Shown: in pieces, positions 25,276 through 32,141 of the stretch
Position numbering within the stretch: position 1 is the first letter of the stretch
Layout of the letters: each line of letters opens with the position of its first letter
Source: Streptomyces changanensis
GTDB lineage: Bacteria; Actinomycetota; Actinomycetes; Streptomycetales; Streptomycetaceae
Reading direction: 5' to 3'
DNA length: 64,000 nt
Assembly (NCBI RefSeq): GCF_024600715.1
Contig: NZ_CP102332.1
Coordinates: 5,828,001 to 5,892,000 of the forward strand
The notes under the pieces: model-generated
The model's database searches: none
What the model was told of the DNA's origin: nothing
Seen by the model: the letters and a program-made list of their open reading frames with translations, nothing else
Made by a program: the position numbers and the translations under genes

Positions 25276-26209
25276 GAGTTCCTTGCGGCGCAGCGCGCCG
25301 ATGGGGCGGGGCGAAGTCATGAGCAGGTTGGTCAGCTCCCTAGGTCAGGCGAATGCCAGGACGACGACCATAAGAGCAACGGTGGAGAAGTCCAGCGAAA
25401 GATCTGGGGATTCGCACACGGAGAACAACCTCTTCCGGTGTGTGCCGTTTGATTCGATGCGTGGGCCCTGGAAGACCTCTCCCGGGCATGGATGAAATCT
25501 GGGCACACGCCACTGGGAACGGGTGTTCAGGATGCCGTCATGGCAAGTGCGCGGTCGCGTACTCGCTGTATGCCGCGATTCCTCAGGGGTGTGAGGAGGT
25601 GATGCGACGGCGGTCGCAGACGGCGAGCGAGGTGTCAGCCTGGACGTTAAGAGCACACATGAGGGGATAAGGCTTTCGAAGCGTGGCGGACAGGACTGTG
25701 CTGGGAGAGCTGATCTTCCGAGTGAATCCCCGGTTTCGGAAACCGGGGATTGTGCGCTATATATCGCCCAGCAGCATGGTCGAGATCGTGGTCGGCGCGG
25801 GGGCGTTGACACCTGAAGGAGGACCCGGACCGGGTGAACGTCCCCTGTGATTCGCGTCACGCGACCGTGTGTGCGGCGTAGTGGCACCGGGCCCCGGGCC
25901 GGCCTTTGGCGCGCGGCAGGATCGCCACCTCGGTCAGGCGGCGGCCCGTCGGCCCAGGAGCGGGTGCGCGGGCCGCGCCCTCATCCTGACGACGACGTAC
26001 GGCAACGCAATCCGCGCGAACATCTTCAACGGCGGAGTCTGGAAAGCCGGCACTCGCAAAGGCCGGAGTGATCCCCATGCGAGAGAAGGGAAAGCGGTGG
26101 ATGGTGTCCAGCAGGCCCCTGCATGCTCGGAGGATGGCGGAACGCTTGCGCCGGGCAGTCGGCAGGCCACCCGATAGCGGAGTGCCGGGCGGCCGGCAGG
26201 CGAGGGCGT
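25276..26209. other. Element spacer without a recognisable gene
   Basis: About 930 bases, with markedly lower G+C between 25330 and 25850, lie where an integrative element would be expected to keep rep and transfer genes. Open frames on both strands give no family resemblance. A perfect 12-bp hairpin (AATCCCCGGTTT and its complement, loop CGG) stands at 25725-25751. I see no second copy of the tRNA 3' end that would mark the other element boundary. Confidence 0.5.
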
Positions 26210-26701
26210 TCAGAAGTGCGTCGCGACGCCGAACGCTTCTCGGAGCCGGGCCATGTCATGGCGGTCCCGGTCGGTGGGGTCGTACCCCTGGTGGAAGTAG
26301 ACCTGCTGCTCGGCGGACAGACAGGGAACGGTGCTGTGCCGGATCGCGCCGGTGACAAAGCATTCCGCCGGGTAGACGTCCGGGCACTCTGGTTCCAGCG
26401 AAGCCTGGGTGGCGCTTCCGTCCGGTGCGAAGGCCAGCGGGTGCAGGTCGATCTCGCGACCCGACGCGTCTGCGACGACGAAACGCGTGGGGCGCCAGTC
26501 GAGGGTTTCGGTGAAGCCGGCGTCGGCGAGGGCCGAGAGGAGAGCGGGCTCCTGTTCATGGCGGTGCATGAGATCCAGGTCCCGGTGAGGGCGGGTCTGC
26601 CTCCCCAGGAGGGCGTCGATGCCCCAGCCCCCTCCGATCCAGACATCCGTGCCGGCCCTCCGAAGCACGTCCAGGATCTCCAGCACATCATCGCCAGTCA
26701 T
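26210..26701 (-). CDS. Lincosamide/aminoglycoside-type nucleotidyltransferase
   Basis: This 163-residue nucleotidyltransferase has the motif GGWGIDALLG at residues 24-33, followed by RPHRDLDL with the metal-binding pair D41 and D43. This matches the LnuA/ANT(2'')-type fold that adenylylates antibiotic hydroxyl groups. A later GREIDLHPL and a C-terminal RDRHDMARL also fit. The drug cannot be named from sequence. ATG 26701 gives the usual length. It lies in a probable mobile segment next to an MFS transporter gene transcribed in the other direction. Confidence 0.82.
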   Translation of the reverse strand: MTGDDVLEILDVLRRAGTDVWIGGGWGIDALLGRQTRPHRDLDLMHRHEQEPALLSALADAGFTETLDWRPTRFVVADASGREIDLHPLAFAPDGSATQASLEPECPDVYPAECFVTGAIRHSTVPCLSAEQQVYFHQGYDPTDRDRHDMARLREAFGVATHF

Positions 26702-27225
26702 GGCAGACACCTTTCTCACGCTCCCGGCGACGAAGCCTACGGAGCCGTCTCCTCCTGGCGCATGGCCTTTTCGGCGGTGCCCGGTGAAGTCGTCGACGAC
26801 CAGGTCGCCCCCGTCATCCGACGGGGTAGTGAGGGCGCCACCTACGTCGCGGAGCAGACCCGTCGATGATTCCGCTGGACGGCGCCAGAGGTCGAGCCGG
26901 GCGCCGGTGCGCCGGACGGTCCGGACTGCTGCTCCGAGGCGGCCTTCTCTTGACCCTCCGTCGCCGCTAGTGTCATCTTCTGCCCGATCCGATCTTCGAC
27001 CTCGATTCCTCCACCTCAACACTCGACATTTCTGCCGGCGCTGGAGCCGACGCCGACGCGGACTTCGATTCCGCCGCGCCTGCGTCATCATGGACGACTC
27101 CTGGCGGCCGGGAGGCGTGCCCGCGACGGGTGCCGTCCTCCCCGGCCGTCCCACCGCGCAGCGGAAGGTTCGCCGTGACACCACGGCACTGGTTCCGTCG
27201 TACCGCACCGGATCTCCGCCGAACC
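26702..27225. other. Divergent intergenic region, nothing recognised
   Basis: About 520 bases lie between the nucleotidyltransferase and MFS genes. Frames open here translate to Arg-rich sequence with no family likeness. It should contain both promoters. Confidence 0.4.
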
Positions 27226-28509
27226 GTGACGGGATCTCGCAACACCGTAGGCACTCGGACGAGGACCGCCTCCTACCGTTCAGCCCTGCAGACCCCCGGC
27301 GCGGCGGCCTTCTTCCTGGTTGCGGCTCCCGCCCGGCTCGGGGTGGCCATGGCCGGCCTCGGCATCGTCTGGCTGGTTCACGCCCAGACCGGGTCCTTCG
27401 GGGCGGCCGGCCTGGTCACCGGCTCGTTCGCCGTGGCAGAGACCCTGGTGGGCCCGCAGACGGCCCGTCTCATGGACCGCATCGGTCAGCCGCGCGTCCT
27501 CGTCCCCCTCCTGTGCGCCCACGCCGGGGCGATCGCCGCCCTGGTCGGGCTGACCATGACGGGAGCGCCCGAGTTGCCGCTGATGGTGGCCGGCCTCGCC
27601 GGCGGGGCGACCACCCCGCAGTTCGGCGCGCTCTCCGCGGCCCGCTGGTCCGCCCTGCTGCACGGCAGGCCCGAACTCACTCCGGCCTTCGCGCTCGAGA
27701 CGATCAGCAACGAGGTCGCCTTCCTCCTCGGCCCCGCCCTCGCGGTGCTGACGGCAACCCGGCTCCACCCGGCCGCGGGCACGGTGCTGGCGGGGGCGCT
27801 CGTCGTCGGCGCCGGACTGACCTTCGCGGCGCTGCGCCGTACGGCCCCGGCGCCTGCCGCGAGGCCCGCCCCGGATCGTACGGCCGCCCGAGGCCCGGGG
27901 ATTCTGTGGACCCGGAACTTCGCCACCCTCCTGGCGGTCAACCTGGCCCTGGGCGTCTTCTTCGGCTCGACGCAGGTCTCGGTGAGCGCATTCGCCGACG
28001 CTCACCACGCCGCCGCGGCGGCCGGGTTCCTGTACGGGCTGATGAGTGCGGCAAGCCTGCTGGCTGGTCTGGCCTACGGGCGACACCGCCCACACATCCC
28101 ACCCGCGGCCCGACTACCACTGATCCTCACCTTCCTCGCCTGCGCGTCACTGCTGCCGCTCCTGGCCAACGCGCCCTGGCAGCTCGGCCTCGCCCTCCTG
28201 CTCCCCGGCGCGGGCGTGGCTCCGTGCATCATCGCCTCCTCTACGCTTCTCCAAGCAGTCATGGACCGGTCGGTCCTGACGCAGGCCTTCACCTGGACGA
28301 ACTCCGCGAGCGCGGCGGGCATCGCCGTCTCCGCCGCCGCGGTCGGCCGACTCGTCGACGGTCCGGGCGGCCCCCGAGTCGGATTCGTCGTTCCTATCCT
28401 CGCCCTGACCGCGACCGCAGCCCTGACCTGGTCCACCCGCCACGCCCTCGCTACGGGCACCACGGCATCCAAGCCACCGTCGGATGCCGATTCGGCAGGC
28501 GTCCCCTGA
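27226..28509 (+). CDS. MFS transporter (drug-efflux-like)
   Basis: This membrane protein of about 427 residues has 12 predicted hydrophobic segments, beginning with AAFFLVAAPARLGVAMAGLG and ending with VGFVVPILALTATAALTW. The loop after segment 2 carries ARLMDRIGQPR, equivalent to the MFS motif A. The fold resembles YbfB/arabinose-efflux-type exporters. GTG 27226 is chosen because earlier in-frame codons add an Arg-rich extension; the true start could differ. Its setting beside a drug-modifying enzyme favours efflux. Confidence 0.78.
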   Translation: MTGSRNTVGTRTRTASYRSALQTPGAAAFFLVAAPARLGVAMAGLGIVWLVHAQTGSFGAAGLVTGSFAVAETLVGPQTARLMDRIGQPRVLVPLLCAHAGAIAALVGLTMTGAPELPLMVAGLAGGATTPQFGALSAARWSALLHGRPELTPAFALETISNEVAFLLGPALAVLTATRLHPAAGTVLAGALVVGAGLTFAALRRTAPAPAARPAPDRTAARGPGILWTRNFATLLAVNLALGVFFGSTQVSVSAFADAHHAAAAAGFLYGLMSAASLLAGLAYGRHRPHIPPAARLPLILTFLACASLLPLLANAPWQLGLALLLPGAGVAPCIIASSTLLQAVMDRSVLTQAFTWTNSASAAGIAVSAAAVGRLVDGPGGPRVGFVVPILALTATAALTWSTRHALATGTTASKPPSDADSAGVP

Positions 28510-28739
28510 CTGGCCACCACGTGCACTCGACAGAGGAACGGGTCAGGACTGGTGCCTTCTCGGTAAGTGTCTACGACAACGCCGCTCCGGGCGGTCCGCC
28601 GGTTCTGACAACGGGACCGATGGATCCGTTCCCCTGGCGGTGCCTTGTCTGACCGTATGGACCACTCGTGTGAGGACATCAAGATCGGCATCACGCGCGG
28701 GCTTTGACGCCAGGACGGAGGGCCTTTGCTCTGTGAGCT

Positions 28740-28910
28740 TCTTGGGCTTGGCCTCGACGCGGTGGGCTCGTCCCGCAGGTCCCGGTGCTCGGCCATCTCG
28801 TCCAGCTCGGAGAGTGAGGAGACCTCGGGGACAGGGACGAAGCGGTCGCGGCCGGAAGCAGCCGGTCGACTCCGCCCTCCAGAGGAGCGCCTTCGATGCC
28901 GGGCCGGCCG
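28740..28910 (-). pseudogene. Remnant of an IS21-type (IstA) transposase
   Basis: On the minus strand GIEGAPLEGGVDR is followed, after a shift of frame, by GRDRFVPVPEVSSLSELDEM and EHRDLRDE. This order and spacing resemble the C-terminal half of IS21-family IstA (EGGVE...GRFRR...VPVPEVASLAELN). Frameshifts and the short length show that it is dead. No terminal repeats were found. It marks past insertion activity between the MFS and deaminase genes. Confidence 0.5.
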
Positions 28911-29140
28911 TAGAGGCTCTCGCTGCCGAAGCGCGATCGGACGGCGATTCACCGGCCGACCTCGACTCTTTCCGGCCCCCAACACCCTGGGACGGCGGCC
29001 TTTGGGTTGTCGTAGCGGACTTTGGTACGCGGGAGTCCTTCACATGAGGATCTCGATGCCAAGTCACTGACCATGCGGAGGGGAAGCCCATCGGAACAAA
29101 TGCGTCGAGGTGTCCGGCCGGCAGGTCTAGGGTCGGTGCC

Positions 29141-29875
29141 ATGGCCTCCTTGAAGCTCTTCGACTCCGAGCGCCGTGTCATCGAGGCTGCGGAACGGCTC
29201 GCCACTGCCCTCGATAGCGGCCCGAACCACACTGTGGCCGCAGCGGCGATGGACACGGACGGCAGGATCCATGAGGCGGTCAACGTCCACCACTTCACCG
29301 GTGGGCCGTGCGCCGAGCTCGTCGTCCTCGGGGCCGCCGCAGCGGCGGGAGCCGGCCCGCTCGTCACGATCGCCGCCGCGGGAGATCAGGGGCGCGGCCT
29401 CATCCCGCCGTGCGGCCGTTGCCGCCAGGCGCTTCTCGACCTCCATCCCGACGTCTTCGTCGCGGTACCGACCGACGACGGGCCGGCACTGCGGCCGATT
29501 CGGAAGCTCCTGCCGGACACCTACTTCTTCCCCGATGCGGATGCGCGTCGCATCGTCCGGTTCAACAAGCGCTACTACGAGGACATCGCCACCGCGCGGA
29601 AGACCTCCAGCGTCCGCCACGACGATCCGATCGCCCCGGGCCCCGCACTCTTCCTCTTCGAGGACGACGAAGCTCACCGCACCTTGAACGGCATTGTCAC
29701 CGGCGTGGAACGCCACCGGCTCGATCGTCTCACCGCCGCACAGGCCCGGCTCGATGACGGTACGAGCATCGAGCAACTCAAGTCCGGCCTCCAAGGCCAC
29801 TACCCCGGCCTGCCCTCCGACGCCGAAGTCGACATCGTGACCTTCACCGTCGAGGCGCCTGACACCGTGCAGTGA
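29141..29875 (+). CDS. Blasticidin-S-deaminase-like domain fused to ASCH domain
   Basis: This protein has 244 residues. Residues about 1-130 closely follow blasticidin S deaminase: VHHFTGGPCAELVVLG, then PCGRCRQALLDLHPD and IRKLLPD. The zinc and catalytic residues C57, E59, C91 and C94 keep exactly the spacing of C54, E56, C88 and C91 of the Aspergillus terreus enzyme. Residues about 135-244 form an ASCH domain with the signature K154-T155-S-S-V-R159 and ITGV-type strands. ASCH proteins such as YqfB hydrolyse N4-acetylcytidine. The fusion could deacylate and then deaminate an N4-acylated cytosine nucleoside; this is inference. It is monocistronic, ending in a hairpin. Confidence 0.85.
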   Translation: MASLKLFDSERRVIEAAERLATALDSGPNHTVAAAAMDTDGRIHEAVNVHHFTGGPCAELVVLGAAAAAGAGPLVTIAAAGDQGRGLIPPCGRCRQALLDLHPDVFVAVPTDDGPALRPIRKLLPDTYFFPDADARRIVRFNKRYYEDIATARKTSSVRHDDPIAPGPALFLFEDDEAHRTLNGIVTGVERHRLDRLTAAQARLDDGTSIEQLKSGLQGHYPGLPSDAEVDIVTFTVEAPDTVQ

Positions 29876-29896
29876 CGCGGCGTGGAGAGCTCCACA

Positions 29897-29938
29897 CCCG
29901 AGGGGATCGCGGTAGGGACACCCCGCGATCCCCTCGGG
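29897..29938 (+). terminator. Terminator after the deaminase-ASCH gene
   Basis: A perfect 16-bp stem (CCCGAGGGGATCGCGG and its complement) encloses a 10-base loop 22 bases after the stop. Confidence 0.82.
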
Positions 29939-30432
29939 CGCTGCCCTTTTGTTGACACCGGCGTCACGTCACAGCTGGCCAGATCGTCCCTGCTGGAGGG
30001 GGAGTCAGGCCACTTCTCCATGGAGTGGCCCGAAGTGACCGTCGAAGATCTACTCGCGTGCGACTGTCCCTTCGCCACCGCGTTGGCCCCGCCGGCGTTC
30101 GTGGACGGGCCGGAACTCGATGATGGTGACGAAGAACGTGCACGATTCATAGATCGGCTCGAAGCGGTGGTCCGTCTCGGCGGGCGGGACGGGCCCAGTC
30201 GACCTTGAGGCCGTCCCGATGACAACCTTGCGCTTCACGGTCGCGCCCACTGGGTCTCTACGACGTGTCCACGAGCATGCCGTCTCGCCCGCCCGAGCCG
30301 GTTGGCTGCTTGTCGTGCTCCGGCCCGGCGTCCGCGGCCCGTCGGTGAGTCCGTGGGCCGGTAGCCGCCCCGGCGTCACGCGTTCGGCGGCGCGTCACCG
30401 CAGACGCTGTCCGACGTGGAGAGGCGCGGGAG
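29939..30432. other. Intergenic region without a supported gene
   Basis: About 490 bases follow the terminator. A 108-codon frame starting at 29882 crosses the terminator hairpin and has no family likeness, so it is not called. The MerR gene converges from the right. Confidence 0.45.
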
Positions 30433-30789
30433 TCACTCCTTCACCACGTTCGCGGCGATGACGCTTTCGATCACGCGGTCGAGTTTGCTCTTGGCCCGGG
30501 AGAGGTCCTGGATGCGTTCGGTGATGTGGTCGCGTTCGGTGGTGAGCCGGTCGAGCATGGCGGGAGTCGCGGTGCCGCTGCTCACGCAGGGCAGCAGCTC
30601 GACGACGGTTCGGCTGGAGAGGCCGGCGGCGAAGAGGTCCTGGATGAGCTGCACGCGATCAAGGGCGTCGTCGGGGTAGTCGCGCTGTCCTCCCGGTGTC
30701 CGCGTCGATTCCAGAAGTCCCTGCTCCTCGTAGTAGCGAAGCGCTCGCACGCTGACCCCGGATCGCCTGGCGAGCTGTCCGATGCGCAT
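30433..30789 (-). CDS. MerR-family transcriptional regulator
   Basis: This 118-residue regulator has an N-terminal MerR winged helix (MRIGQLARRSGVSVRALRYY, then EEQGLLESTRTPGGQRDY), followed by a dimerisation helix (LTTERDHITERIQDLSRAKS). It lacks the Cys ligands of metal sensors and resembles the SoxR/BmrR-like drug- or stress-responsive group. ATG 30789 is chosen over an upstream in-frame ATG because it begins the conserved fold. It is divergent from the SDR gene, whose promoter carries an operator of MerR type. Confidence 0.9.
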   Translation of the reverse strand: MRIGQLARRSGVSVRALRYYEEQGLLESTRTPGGQRDYPDDALDRVQLIQDLFAAGLSSRTVVELLPCVSSGTATPAMLDRLTTERDHITERIQDLSRAKSKLDRVIESVIAANVVKE

Positions 30790-30812
30790 GACACAGATCA
30801 CTTCCCTTCCGC

Positions 30813-30844
30813 TTGAACCTCACGTTGACGTCAGGTTTTACGTT
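30813..30844 (+). promoter_or_regulatory. MerR-type promoter/operator of the SDR-monooxygenase operon
   Basis: An inverted repeat AACCTCACGT-TG-ACGTCAGGTT (30816-30837, one mismatch) lies between TTGAAC (30813-30818) and a TTACGT/TACGTT -10 candidate near 30838-30844. This makes a 19-20 base spacer, longer than normal and typical of promoters untwisted by MerR activators. Confidence 0.68.
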
Positions 30845-30919
30845 ACCCGTACCGCCGCAGACCGCGCGGGGGCGACGGGCCGGTCTGGCCCGGTCTGAGC
30901 GACGAAGAGGGACGAGGAC

Positions 30920-31630
30920 ATGAACATTTCCGGAGCGACAGCGCTGGTCACCGGCGCGAACCGAGGTATCGGGCGTCACTTCGCCGCGCAGCTCGCCGAG
31001 CGGGGCGCGAAGGTCTACGCGACCGCCCGGCGGCCGGGCAGCGTCGATCTGCCGGGCGTGGAGGTCCTGCGGCTCGACATCACCGACCCGGCCTCGATCG
31101 AGGCCGCCGCGGCGGCGGCCACCGACGTCGACCTGCTGGTGAACAACGCCGGCATCTCCACCGGCACCAACCTCCTGGACAGCGAGCTCGACGCCGTCCG
31201 CCGCGAACTCGACACGCACCTGTGGGGCAACCTGCACGTGGTTCGTGCCTTCGCCCCGATCCTGGGTGCCAACGGCGGAGGCGCGATCGTGAACGTGCTC
31301 TCGGCCCTGTCGTGGTTCTCCTACGACGGCAGCAACGCCTATGCGGTGGGCAAGGCGGCGGAGTGGAGCATGACCAACGGCATCCGCCTGGAGCTGGCAG
31401 CCCAGAACACGCTCGTCACTGGCGTCGTCCTGGGGGCCGCCGACACCGACATCATGGCCGGCGCCGACTACGACGGCCCCCTCACCGACCCCGCCGACGT
31501 CGCCCGTGCCGCACTCGACGGCGTTGAGAAGGGCCTCATCGAGGTCGTCGTCGATGAGTGGAGCGCCCACGTCAAGTCGTCCCTGGCCGCCGACCCCGCC
31601 GAGTTCTATCGGCAGCTGCTCGCCACCTGA
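30920..31630 (+). CDS. SDR-family NAD(P)-dependent oxidoreductase
   Basis: This 236-residue short-chain dehydrogenase has the Rossmann TGANRGIG, an NNAG motif, the LSALSWFSYDG region supplying the catalytic Ser, and YAVGK as the catalytic Tyr/Lys pair. Short length and missing C-terminal extension are normal for classical SDRs. It is preceded by a MerR-type promoter and followed 54 bases later by a small monooxygenase-like gene, so the two probably act together on a reactive carbonyl or quinone. Substrate unknown. Confidence 0.9.
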   Translation: MNISGATALVTGANRGIGRHFAAQLAERGAKVYATARRPGSVDLPGVEVLRLDITDPASIEAAAAAATDVDLLVNNAGISTGTNLLDSELDAVRRELDTHLWGNLHVVRAFAPILGANGGGAIVNVLSALSWFSYDGSNAYAVGKAAEWSMTNGIRLELAAQNTLVTGVVLGAADTDIMAGADYDGPLTDPADVARAALDGVEKGLIEVVVDEWSAHVKSSLAADPAEFYRQLLAT

Positions 31631-31684
31631 TCCACCCTGCGCCGCCCCACCACTTCCACCACAAAAACCAGAAGGAGAGGAACC

Positions 31685-31981
31685 ATGAACGACACTGTCA
31701 TGGTCATCGCTGAGAGCAACGCCGTCGAGGGCAAGGCCGACCAGGTCCGCTCTCTCGTCGAAAGCGTCGTGGAGCGTACCCGCGCCGAGGACGGCTGCCT
31801 GCGCTACGAACTTCTGCGAGACCTGGACGACGACCACCACATCATCCTCATCGAGGAGTGGCGCGACCAGGCGGCCCTCGACGCCCACCTCGCCAGCGAA
31901 CACCTCATCACCCTGTTCCAGGAGATGATGCCGCTCCTCGCCGGCGAAGGACGCGGAACCCGCGTAGCCCGCGTCGCGTAA
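31685..31981 (+). CDS. Antibiotic-biosynthesis-monooxygenase-like (YgiN) protein
   Basis: This 98-residue dimeric ferredoxin-like-fold protein of the ABM family has the segments VMVIAESNAVEGKADQVRSL, EDGCLRYELLRD and IILIEEWRDQAALDAHLASEH. YgiN-like members oxidise quinols without cofactors. AGAAGGAGAGG precedes the ATG. It is the second gene of the MerR-controlled pair. Confidence 0.88.
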   Translation: MNDTVMVIAESNAVEGKADQVRSLVESVVERTRAEDGCLRYELLRDLDDDHHIILIEEWRDQAALDAHLASEHLITLFQEMMPLLAGEGRGTRVARVA

Positions 31982-32093
31982 CGCCAGTCGGCACAAAGGC
32001 GTCTTGGGCCGCTTTCTTCCCGGGCCGTTGTCTCGCGCCGTACGACGCCCGGCACACGGTGCCGTCCAGGTCTTCTCGCGCCTCTGTTCGGGC

Positions 32094-32121
32094 TGCCCGC
32101 CGCCGCCTCGGACGGCGGGCA
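32094..32121. terminator. Hairpin between convergent monooxygenase and pullulanase genes
   Basis: A perfect 9-bp stem TGCCCGCCG and its complement enclose a 10-base loop, standing 21 bases from the pullulanase stop. It probably serves both strands. Confidence 0.6.
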
Positions 32122-32141
32122 CATAACTACGGGTCGGGTGG

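Noticed and set aside
25345..25887. A 180-codon minus-strand frame upstream of xis, where a rep gene would be expected.
   Set aside because: The translation has no replication-initiator motifs, no codon bias and an internal 12-bp hairpin in the DNA; not supported as a gene.
26702..27208. Minus-strand extension that would lengthen the nucleotidyltransferase to 332 residues.
   Set aside because: The added part is Arg/Gly-rich without domain likeness, and the conserved fold begins right after ATG 26701.
29882..30208. A 108-codon plus-strand frame after the deaminase-ASCH gene.
   Set aside because: It runs through the perfect terminator hairpin at 29897-29938, has no family likeness and no ribosome site.
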